Origin: Cristatella mucedo
Taxonomy: Eukaryota > Bryozoa > Phylactolaemata > Cristatellidae
Direction: 5' to 3'
Assembly (NCBI GenBank): GCA_009760855.2
Contig: WPIO01000092.1
Location: 1,420,501 to 1,484,500 of the forward strand
Length of the DNA: 64,000 bases
The translations under genes were made by a program, and so were the position numbers. Of this stretch, positions 1-12,200 are shown one piece after another. Positions within the stretch are counted from its first letter, which is position 1; every line of letters starts with the position of its first letter. Below the pieces are notes generated by a model. The model made no database searches. It worked only from the letters and a program-made list of their open reading frames with translations, and was not told the DNA's origin.

Positions 1-211
1 CACGTCCGAAAAAACCCTAAGTTGTTTGATCAGTCCCTTCTTGGGGCAATGCTCTCATGGGGATCTGTGATTTCGAATTATTACTGCATGAATTTTCCGT
101 ACCGTGTGCTTTGCATGCATTGTTCTGTCCTTGCCAAGTCACCACCTTGCCATCAACAATGGCCCAGCTTACTGCTGTATAGCGATTGCCACTATGTAAC
201 CTCCTTTTTAG

Positions 212-546
212 TTTGCTGACCGGCTCTTACGACTGCACATTGAGATTGTGGCTCATCGATGACATAAGCCGGGGTGGTTTGGTGACCATACCTGCCCACA
301 GCCAGGAAGTTAAGTGCGTCGCCTGGATTAAGAGCTCTGGTAAGGCGGTACATGAGTATTTTCTCGAGACTCATAAAGTACTTTTAGTTCTTTTTCTTTA
401 AAATTCTCTGCTTTCTGAGAAGCTGTCAAAATAACCCACGTGGGAAGCAGAGCACCATAGTACTTTTGATTACCACAGATTAAACCTTCCTCTTGCTCTG
501 TCTCTCAAATCGGTCACCTAAACGTTGCATGTCCTCTTCTTGACAC

Positions 547-595
<49 letters not shown>

Positions 596-3078
596 ATGCG
601 TGTGTGCGCACCTATCTATCTGCCCGATACCACGTCTGCTGTGCATAGGCGACTCACTTTTGCACAACAAAGTCAGCATATACTGTTAGGAAACCTGTGT
701 CGTATATTAGCGTTTGTCTGGATTTTCTTATATGCACATCACTTACAATTAAACCTTTACAATGCTTCCACCACGATGCACCTTGACAAAGAGGGTTAAG
801 TGCATTCACATAGGTCAAGCAAGCTTGTCTGCAACACTTCCAGGCCAAGCTGGATCCCGGAAATGTGCCATTGGTGGCATGGCAGATGAAAAAGGATTGC
901 ATGAGTGATTGTTTCAATTAGGTCGGGGGGGAATGGGTAGGCTCACTCAGCAACATTCACTAGCGCGTTGTGAGTCTGTGTAGTTTGGACGTGATTGTAA
1001 TAATAAAAATCGATTTGTATAGCACCCTCAGAGAACTTAAATCTCTTTCTACGCACTTCACATATGCTTTAAAGGAAGCATGATCGAACGATTAGTGCTA
1101 ACTTGTACAATTTCAGCAAGCATGACATGGTTAGAGGAGACGTGCATAGTGTCAACATGTAAAATACGGTTAGTTGTAACATGCACAGTATCAGCACGCA
1201 TAAGCACACAAAGGACTAATCACATGGACCTACTAAATGCTATGATAAACATGCATTTTAGCTTTTTTTATGTCAAGTAATGGGATGTTGTGACATCAGT
1301 CGGGAGTGAATTCCAGGCTTTGGGAGCATAAGAACGAAAGGCATGATCTACAAACGATTTGAGCTTCGTACGAAGCAGCTGGAATCTGTTGTGGCCTATT
1401 GACGCTCAGCATTTGGTCGGTTTCAAAATTACATTTATTATAATAATGCACTTGATAAAGCGCCCTCGGAGAACTCAATCTCTCTCTAGGCGCTTTGCAT
1501 TTGCTGCAAAGGGAAATGCTATTGAATGGTGAGTAATATCATGCTTGATATAAAAAAAAATGAGTAACATGGTTAGGGGTGACATGCACAGGGTCAGCAT
1601 GCAAATGTGGTTAGTGGCAGCATGCGCAGTGTCAGCATGCATAAGCACATCAAGGACGAATCACAGGGACCCACTAAATGCTGTCCTAAATAGATGTGTA
1701 TTTAAGTTCCTTTTAAATGTGGTCAGGTCAGGGGATGTTGTGACGCTGGTCGAGAGGGAGTTCTAGGCTTTGGGAGCATACGAACTAAATGCACGGTCTC
1801 CAAAGGATTTGAGGTTTGTACGGGGTATTTGTAGACTGTTGGATTCCGAAAAGCGGGTGGTACGATGCTTGGCCTGATGGGGGAGTATATCTGAGAGGTA
1901 GGCTGGAGCCAAAGAATGAAGTGGCCTAAAAGTGAGCGACAAAACTTTGAAGTCAATCCGTTGCTTGACTGAATAGCTAAACAATGATTCTTTAAAGCAT
2001 GTGGTACAATGCCTGGGCTTGTGATGGAGTAGTTCTGATTGGTTGGCTGGAGCCAGAGAATGAAAGAACCTAAAAGTGAGTGACAGAACCTTGAAGTCGA
2101 TATGCTGCTTTATTGAGTCTCAGTTCAGTTTGGTAAGATGTGGTGTGATGTGGCATAAAGGCAACAGACAAGCCTGGCAGCCGAGTTTTGCCCTGATGTA
2201 AGTGCCTGAATGCACACGACGGGATGTCACAAATGCATGGACCAAGTTGGATGTGGTATGCCTCTCTACTACGCAAGCCCGAGTTTTAGCAGTTATTTAG
2301 CTGAAAGTAGGCTTGACAGTGGATTTTGTGCAGATGCACCGGGAGATATTGTTTCATAGCCGATTCAATTGATGAGCCGATGAGCTGATAGATCCAGCAG
2401 AGCTAGGGTAGTGACATTCCCGTCATCATTGCCACGTAGAATGTCACTGTTAACACGGAGGAGAGCAGTTTCAGTGGAGTGCTGCCTCTTAAACCCTGAT
2501 TGAAATGTTTCTGACATTTCATTATTTTCAGTATGTCCAACCAGCTGCTTAGCAACAATTTTTTCAAGAATCTTTGATAAGAAACAAAGAAGGGAAACTG
2601 GGCGATAGTTTGCAAGGACCTCTGAATCTAATCCAGGCTTTTTAAGTATGGGCCTAACGACTGCCGATTTGAAGGACTTGGGTACAACCCCCTTTTACCA
2701 AAGAAGCATTAAAAATCTTGCTTATGGCAGGGCTAAGTTGGTCTGCCAGTGAAGCCGGACAGCTGCCACCATCTGGCTATTCCGACGTCTGTAGCCCATC
2801 TATTCCCTGTGCAGTTAAGATTAGCTTATTGCAATGCTTCTAAAGATGCCCTCCCCCCCCCGTGCGCTTTCTCAGAAAATTCAGTTCTGAGTTTTCAGGC
2901 TAGTCTTTAGGGCGAGAGTTGATAGAAACCTCTCCCTTGATGGTGGAACTGCACGGGTCGCATATAGAAAAGCATATTTACTATACTATTCTTGCCAGAA
3001 TGTGGCCGTTTAAATTTAGGTCATCATTCGTAGTCAGTTTTAGATCGGCCAGGATCATAGATTAGTACAAACGATATG

Positions 3079-3164
<86 letters not shown>

Positions 3165-3221
3165 CATATGTATGTATATATATATATACACACACACACA
3201 TATATGTGTGTGTGTGCGTGC

Positions 3222-3263
<42 letters not shown>

Positions 3264-6200
3264 ATATATTAATCCGGGCTTCTTGTACTAGTTTGGTGCA
3301 GTCTCTCCTACTCAGTAGGTGATGCTATGTAGGCCATGCATCAGTGTTGATGCCATGCAAATTGTTCTTCTGTTTTGGCTGCTAGTCAATCTGTACCAGT
3401 GCAATTTGTCATGAAATGAGGTTGTTTACGAAGTGACTTGGGCGTGATGGAAAGAGATGCACATAGATGGGGTATGTTGTGACCGTGTGAGCAGAATCCA
3501 GCTTGTATTCATTGAAAATAAAAGGGGGCACCTGGCATATGATCAAGGATGCAAAATACAACAGCTGCATGCCAGTTAAAGAGGCCTAGTGACTGTATTC
3601 ATTATTCATTTTAAAGGGCCTGTGTATTTGTAATTACCCTGTTTGGTTCTATTTGGTGATATTGCCTTATGACTAGTTGGCAATTAGTGGTGCAGTAATT
3701 AGCAGGCTTGATGTATTCTGTGAAATTACAATTGAGTCCTCATATGAGAACATCGAATATAGGAATGCTCCTGCTTGTAAGAATAGCAGTTCCATTTCCC
3801 AGATTTACTCGAGCTATAGTCTCACTCCACACATGGGAATACTCCACCTATAAGAATGACCATTTGTTGGCCTAAGCATATTCTTATAAACGGAAGTGTC
3901 ACTGTATGTGACTCTGCTGCTTTCGGGTGCCTACTGGGCGTATGAATGCACATTGAACTAAGCGCAAGGTGCAATTATCTGTAACACGTTGCTTTCTATC
4001 CTGCATCGTCTTATGCCTAGGGAACGAAGCTCCGACACTTCATGGTACTGCCCCTGGGTGTGGGTAGCTGGAATCTCAGGGAGCGTACCAGGAGGCATGC
4101 TAGGGGGTGATAGGGGCTGGGCATATATGTCGATTTATGTGTTTTTTTGGGAAGGCCTGGAAGAAGCCAAAAGCTTGCCAGTGCATCGGCTTATAATCCT
4201 TCCAGAACACCTAAAGTTTGCACTAGCTCAAAAGAAAGTAAACGGTCACTGGTAGTTATAATCGTAATAATGAACAACAACAAGGTCCTTTGTAGTACTC
4301 TTGGGCTACTGCATTTGTCCGTGGACTATATTTAGGCTGAGATGGTAGCATATCAACTTCTTACTGAAAATAGTCGGCGTAATAACAGCAAGCATTGTCT
4401 TCCTAGCTGGTGATCATCAGTGTCTTCATGTTTGCATTAGTATGCTGGCCTAAGTATAATGCTTGCTCTTGCATGCTTGATACCATGCGTGTCACTTATA
4501 GGCCTTAGTTACTGATTCTTCTGCAGGGAGTTGTAAAGCACCGGGATAAGGATCAAGTTCCTTTAGGGTGCTATACAAACGATGTGTTATTATTATTTTT
4601 TTTATTATTAAATCCATTCTCGTTGACAAGCATATACTATGCTTGTCCCGTGTACTTGGAAGCATGGATGCAGCATATACTCGAATTTGCTAGGGTTTTA
4701 GTTTCACTGTAAACATAGTAAATTCCCGGGTAGGTCGAGTTGTAAGTTAGCCATAAGTTCTAGGTTTTAACTGCATATGAATTTGAGGCATGGTTACCTT
4801 AGATTTAAGGTTGGTTAGAGGCATAGCCAAACGACCCAGTGGATCATAATAATAAGATATTTATACAGTGCCCTTAGAGAACTTAGTCCCTTTTTTTGGC
4901 AATCTGTAAAGGAGGCATGGCCGAATGGTTAGTGGTAACACTGGGCCATGTCAACAGGCCCAGTGGTTATGGTGCTCGCCTCGGCCAAGGTCAACTTTAG
5001 TGTATTTTTAGACGGAGGTTGTAAGCTCGAGCCCCGTGGGATATGTGAAGCACCTGAATAGAGATTAAGTTCTCTTAGGGCAAAATACAAATGGATTTAA
5101 TCTTTAAAGATGTGAGTTGAAAACCCGAAGTGTAAGTAGTTTTGATAGATAAACCTAAGCGAGATTATGCATCGCCCGTAAAGTGAGTGACCGGACATTT
5201 GGAGTTGGTAATTGGCTTGAGGGTGAAGCCTGTGGAGGGCAAAGAGTGGTGAGTAAAGAGTAATTCACGACCGATGGACCTAGGCCAGCTGGGTACCATC
5301 TGTAATCATGTTACTGTACAGGCAGATACTCCTATATGGAGATTGCAACAAACTTGTAGATGGAGGTCGCCAATGCTTGGACTTGACCAAGCTTTTGCTT
5401 TGTCACTTAACAGAGGGTCGGTTTGTCTGAGGCCCTGGTGTGGTCATCCAGGGAAAGGTGATTTTTGGAATATGACATCCACAGTACATGCAAAAGCCGT
5501 ATGAGAGCAGTTGTATGCTTCACTCGACTGCCATAATGCCATAGCTGAACCGCAGAGGTTCTTTCCGAATTAAGTTCTGTGTGTAATCTGAATGCCGGCA
5601 CTCGTAGTGGTGGCCTAGCGATGCTTCGGGTAGTTGTTCGGAGTTCTGCATGCGCGGCTATCTTTGACAGTCGATGATGCATTTTTGATGCAGCACAGTG
5701 GTCGCTGTGTGGTCCAGCTTTTCGGAATCACGTCAATCACTTGACTGCAACTCCCAGCTCCTGTTTTCTCGAGTAGCTGGTCGGGGCTGTTGCTGCCAGC
5801 TCGGAAAATGCCCGGTGCGCAGTTCGTCTGCTATGAGCGGTCTGCTAGCCCAGTGCCGGTGTGTGGCTGGCTGCATGGGTTAGCTTGCTGTCATCGTTGC
5901 AGATGAGCCGTCTGCCGAGTCGACGTTCGTGAGCGGGTCGCACGATCAGTCGCTGCGCGTGTGGTCGTGGAACGGCAAGAAGAAGAGCGTCACGTGCCTC
6001 TGTCGCTGCGCTGGGCACTCGGAAAGTGTTGACTGCGTAGCCGTGGATGCCACGCAAACCAAGGTGAGACATGGCCACCGCCAGCATGCCCCACTGCTGT
6101 CTTTGCGCTGGGCTCGGCGGGGCTATGTGCAGTAGTGCGCATGAACCGTATTGCACCTGTTGCATGCATTACGCAGCCTTTGGCCATGCGTCTGTGGCTT

Positions 6201-9200
6201 GCTTTTTCTTTGTGCAGCCTTCGACCTGGGTTGGGGCAGCTGTGTGCCATGCAGAAATGTAAAGCGCCTAGAAAGAGATTGAGTTCTCTGAGGGTGCTTT
6301 ATAAACTGTATTATTATTATTATCATCCTCGTAGTGCTGTGGTGCTGTCATTGCCAAGCACACGTTTTATCGTGTGCTTTGGCTTGTTCCATTGCTTTCT
6401 AAGCCTCCTTGAGGTGGTTGTTGATCGTGCCACATAGCATTGCTATCATCCGACTTCGGCAGTTTCGTTGTTGTGCATTGCTCTAAGCGATGCTGCTGCA
6501 CTCTGGCATTGCCTCTCGGTCGTCCACCATCATGGGTTCTGAGAACGGTTGAGCACCCGAAATGCTGCTCGGTTGATTGAGAATGATTGGACACTGGGCG
6601 CCGCAGGTATGCCCAACTGTCTACTGGTCTTGGATAATTGATCAAGGGTTGTTCCAGTTCTAACTAGCCCCTCGTACGATTGATTGTTGGGCTTGATTCT
6701 ACTGCTGGGATATGCTAGCTAGGCGTCGCTGATGTGGAAATGTTCATACTTCTGGCAATTTATGCCATCTTCAGGAGAGAGATGTCAGCACTTGTCTGGA
6801 CTTAAACCCAGTACCGCTGTGTTGGTGTCTCTGTGATCTTCGCCAGTGCCGATCCACTTGAAAGTTTGTTCAATTAGGACTTGTGTCACATGTTGCAGTC
6901 AACATTGCCCTTGGGTGTTGCCGCGTTTGGTGGTGTTGTCGACCTAAGTTTGGGTGGTAGCTGCTGATCGTGAACGTCGATGCAGTTAGGACAGCTTGCA
7001 TCTGGCGAAAAGCCCATTTGCATGTGTCATTTATGGCTGGCGAGGCAGCAAACGGGACCCGATCTGTCACAGCTCTGTGATTGCTACTCGGACCCGGCTT
7101 GCTCACCACTGAAAATGCCGACGTCGCGTGAGCGTGCCCGACTTTATAACTTTTCTCCTTGCTGATTTGCAAGTTTCCACCTTTGCCTCGTGGGCTGTGA
7201 AGCAGTGCTTGCACTCCTCATCCTTTCTCTACACTGTACCAGTTCATGCTCAGTAGGTACTCTCTCAACTACTTTCCAGCCTCCTCAGCGCCGAGCTTCT
7301 CAGCCACTGCTCGTGCGCTGGTGTGGCACATCTGTACGGGCAAGGAGGTTGGATGGGTAGGGGTGACTTCCTTAAGCAACTTGCTGAGCTCTGCCGAATG
7401 GCATGACGGATGACGATTAGAGGCTTGCATCTCAGGCAGGGAGGGGTTTCTATGCTGCCTGTGTGCAGCCACCCACTGCCCGTGCCCCTTTCGAGTTGCT
7501 TTTCCGTCTCGGAAAAAGGCAACTGCAAGCTGGCGAGCAGGCTTCTTGTAAGGCACCCCCTCGGGGAAAAAAAGCCATGCCCAGGCAGGTCTATAAGAGA
7601 GTCGCGGTTGCCTACGCTATGGGTTCGGGTATTTCGTGCTTGACTCGATGTACTGGGCTTGCCTTTGTGCTTGGCTCATCGTTGTCCACTTTATCTCTTG
7701 CAGCTGGTCAGTGGCTCTTGGGACAAGATGCTTAAACTGTGGAGCCTGGTAGGTCGGTATCGTTCGCGACTTAGTTGCCACCGCACTGCGGAAAGGTTTT
7801 TTTCTTTTACGCTTGCCTCGATTCAAAGGATTTCTGCCTCCTTATTGCAGATGGAGAAGGAGAGATGGTCGAGGGTGCGGAGGCTCCCAAAAAAAAGAAG
7901 GTCGACTCGCTTCCCGTGAAAGTGCCAGTGATGACTCTGTCTGGGCACGGCGAAGCGGTGTCGAGTGTACAGTGGATTGGCAATGATCGTGTTGCCAGTG
8001 CGTCATGGGATCACTCCATGCGTCTGTGGGATGTGGCAGTTGGCGAGCAGTTACGTACCTTCGTAAGTCATGATGCTGCCATCTGTCGTCCATTGCATGC
8101 AAAAGTGAAATGCTAGCAGCTGTCGGGCCCTTGTGGTCGTCCCTATTGCCTGTTTCTTTAAATAGTATGATCGATACGTTTGACACTGCTATGCCTTGAG
8201 GTTGTCATACTGCAGTGTGAGATCACTTTAGACCATGCAGATCATTTGCAGACTTGCATCACTCCAGTGCAAAAAATCTGCCCTAGTTGTTCAGCCAAAT
8301 ATTTCTGGTCACTGCCTGTGACGGCCTGGGAGGTAATTGTGTGAAGTGATACGTTTGACACCTGACTGCCAATTGACGGTAGCCATGGGTAGTGAGTGGC
8401 AAGGCATCGTGAAATAAAATTTGTTTTTCTCGGCTTTTTAACGGTCCTCTTTTTCTACTACGTTGATGGCTCCTTTATTGTTCTCTACTGATAACCTTCG
8501 TGCTTTCACGAATTCATTTCGATTAGCCCCTGAGTCTTGGCCCGAGAGGGTAAGGTGCTCGCCCTTCTCAGCCCAGTTCATTGGCTTGTGTGCGGCTGTC
8601 CACTGCAAGGAAACTGATAGTCTGTTCCGGTTCCTCTGCCTCCTCAAAAGCGATGCTATTGAATCAGACGACCTTTACTCTTTGCTTTTACTCTCACTTC
8701 ACGACCTAGATCTAGTCCTACAGCTGGCAGTGTTTGTGTGCTGCCAGCAGGCGACAACCTAAATTTTGCCGCTATTTAAAGGATGCTGTCAGTGGAATCA
8801 GCTTCAGCATCACTTCGCTTTACTTTTTGCAATACCTATTCGTGGTCTTGTTTAGTCGAAATGTGGGCTGCCATTGCTAGCACGTTAAAAGGGAGGGCCC
8901 TTTGCTCTTCCGTGCTTCAAAGCTGATACATCGTGCGCGGTTGTTGTAGTGGTGTATTCGACAGCACTTTCTGCAATGTGATAGCATCTGCAGTCTATGT
9001 CATTTTAGCTGGTGGATGAACCGTATCCGCTATGCCGTGAAGGATTGTGCACATCTAGCTTGCTCTTGTTCAGACAGTTCAGTTACTTTTGCATAGTGCC
9101 TTTCTGCGATTGGAAGTGAACGAGATCCGGATGGTTTTGCAGGAAAATGCAGGTTTTGCATCAGGGAAAACCAGCTGGTGAATACTGTTTAAATATCGTG

Positions 9201-12200
9201 TGCCTCGTTCCCTGGTTTTTGTCTCGTCAAACTCAGCCATTAACGGTGCTGGTCCACCATCCTAGGGGGCTTCCTTGACCTGATGAGCTCCTGAATTTAC
9301 GAATATGCAATAGCAATCGCTGACCAGCGAATGACAGCTGAATATTTTTGTGGGAACTTTTAACTCGTAGTCCCTGAGCCAAGCTAGAATACCTTTAAGC
9401 TCATACGTGCACCCACCGACGAATTCTATTAAATGTTTATAGGTGTGCCAGTGTTTATAGGTATTGCAGGAATCGAGGGACTGCGAGAGGGTTCTGAGAA
9501 AGGTGCCATTCCAAAAACATTTCGTGTCACTAATGCCGGCCTTTATCAGCTTTATTTTGAATATGCATGTCTTTTAGTTAAAGACGACAGCTCCCCAAAA
9601 TTGTTCATGAGTTTTCTTAGTCAGTCATGATAAATTCTTCATTTGGCAGGCTTTCAAGCGAACTTCTCAACTTTCAAATGGGTCGTGCTTGTTTTAATAT
9701 CAAGAATGGCTGAAGCACTTTTCCTGTTTGTGATGCATATCGATCGATGAGTTTTAAAGGGGGTGCAGCTTTTTTGATTGAGTGGTACACTGAATATTGT
9801 ATGCCATGCCTTACCTTAACGGCAATGTTTATACTCTTGGTTGTCTACTTGTCATGCATCACGTGAGCCATCAGCTGCCTACAGCCATTCCCAGTTCAGC
9901 CGCTGTTGGCGGTTTTTCCGAGGACTTTTTCTGTCAGCTAAAGTTATTGCTTGGTTGTGAAAGTTACCTTGTTATCTGGACATGTAGCAGATTCTATCTG
10001 TCATTGTCGCTGGACTAGACTTGCTTGTCCCATCTGTGTTAAATGTTCGACACAGAGGACACATGCACCCTGTGTAAGCTTGAGCTGAGGTAGTATATCC
10101 ACTCAGTGTGGCAGCTCAGATGCAGTTGCACGATTAGACGATCACGTTTCGGAGGTTTAATAATAAAAATAATGCACTCGATAAAGCGCCCTCAGAGAAC
10201 TCAATATCTGTCTAGGTTTGTACCAAATGGCCAAATTAAGTTGCTCTGAGTTCTGTTCTGCCTGGTGTCACCCTACTGGTGAAAAGTGTGTTCGTAGTGG
10301 TACCGAAGGGGTGTCAGTAATGGCTCACATACACACACGCACGCACACAAGCACGACGTACCCGGAAATTATCTCCGAGGGCTTGACGACTCCTCCGTAG
10401 CAAACTATAGCGCCGGATCAATACTTCAATCAAATCGTATTCCTTGCTTGGCAAGCCGTCTGTAGATGGTATGTTCACTAGCCTATCGGACTAGTGTTTC
10501 GATCAGTATCTTCGTGGAGTGCTTCGCTAGGCAAAGAAGGACGATGGCACCAAAGATTGCAATCAATTTCATCTATTTTTTCCGAGGTTAAGGTGCACTG
10601 TTGCCTGCCGAACGCTCCCTAAGAATGGCAGACTCTGATGCTGGGTGGCCCTTCAGTCCGCCTCCCACTGCGGAAGCTGCTGTCAGCTGTGTGTCGTCCT
10701 TGGTTTGCCAAATATCTGACTTTCTGTTGCTGCTTGTCGTGAGGGAGGATGGGCTACTGCTTATCAGCAATGTTGATCTGTTGGCTGGCTGCGCCTCTCC
10801 TCTTCGTTCGCGGCAGCCATGCGAAATGCGACCGTTTGTTTTCTGTAGACCGGATCTAAGGTATTCTTTAGCATGGATTACAATCACTCCAGCGGGCAAG
10901 TCGTGACGGGGTCGTCAGACAGGCATGTCCGGCTGTGGGACTTCCGGAAACAAGGTACTCGGTTGGATCTGCCAGCATATCATGCTGTGCTATGCATGCC
11001 ATGTAACGTTGAACTGCACGTTCCTGTGTCACTCACCAATCGGACTCGCCACTTGACGAGCGCCAGCTAGCAGCTCCTGCTGCTGCCCAATACCTTAAAC
11101 TCGGGTGCCCACGCCGACACACAGCCTGTTAGTGTGTGTTGCTAGTGCTCCAGACTTCTGCCAGTGAGACATGGGTCTCACCAGCCTTTAGGTCTTGTGC
11201 TCATAATAATAATAATAATAATTCATTTGTATAGCACCCCAAGAGAACTTAATCTCTATTCAGGCGCTTCGCATATGCCTCCGGGCTCGAGCCCACGACC
11301 TCAGCCAAACCTCGGTCGGGGGCGAGCACCTTAACCGCTGAACCAAACCAGCTCATGCTTAGCTTCTATTGGTAATTCACCTACACTATGCGAGAACGTG
11401 GGACAAACATGTGCCGTGGTGTTTGTGTGTGTGTGGGTGTGTATCCTTACCCCCTTTCCTGCTAAGATTCAGGGGCATAATTCTGCATGCCCAAGTACTG
11501 TCGTGCACATCCCTCAATTCCTTGATGCCCCCTCACCAATTTCCTAGTTCACGTATTGCCATACTGACATCTTTATCTCTCTTCATCGTTCAGTAGATTG
11601 GCCGCTTTGGTTTTTGCTCTTTTCTTCGCTTTGCATTCAGTGAATACTCAGAGACAGTATTTGAAACTTCATCGGTGCATCTGCTTCGGGAATGTTGGGT
11701 TCAGCAGATTCGATCCTTTGTTCGACATTTTTTTCTCAATTTCAAACCTTACCTTATCTAGCTAGGGCTGTGTATATGCTCTTGGCCGTGCATTGCTGAT
11801 ATCGTGAAAGTGTCACCTTGTCAGAAGCATGCACGAAAAGGATGTAAGCTGCCCACAGCCATCTTATTTTGCCCATGTTTCACTCCAAGCAATAATGCTG
11901 GGATTGTGGCGTCCTTGCTTGTTTCTTGCCTGTGGTGAATGCATTTGGTTGGCTTTGAACTTTAAGAAATAGATTGAAGTTCTATGTTGGTGCTATAGCG
12001 TGTATCGTTATTATTATTCACTGACTATATCATGGTTTGTCACTTCGACTGCCTTGCCAGCATACTGCTCCATTTAAATTATGTCAGCGACAAAGCGACT
12101 GTTGGCAGCGATGTAGCTGGAAATTTTACCCGGGCCTTGCACAATGACTGGTGGATGTTCAAAATCCGCAGTCAATGATTAGTACGCCCCTCGATAGCGC

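Larger units (their letters stand above)
340..5902 (+). other. WDR12 intron (first in window): repeats only
   Basis: No gene is seen besides the host. It holds a (TG)n run at 550-596, two antisense L2-like LINE fragments (1001-1390 and 1432-2760), a long TG/TATA/CA block (3080-3265), a LINE-like tail at about 4846-4950 and tRNA-SINE sequences at 4530-4612 and 4955-5103. The stretches 600-1000, 3300-4500 and 5110-5900 contain nothing I recognise. Confidence 0.7.

Noticed and set aside
5845-6250. Open frames on the minus strand opposite a WDR12 exon
   Set aside because: They are shadows of the GC-rich WD40 exon; the plus strand has the conserved motifs and splice sites.
11202-11355. Real tRNA gene suggested by A-box and B-box
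   Set aside because: The tRNA-like part cannot be folded into a clean cloverleaf by eye, and it is followed by a retroelement tail in several dispersed copies, so it is a SINE.
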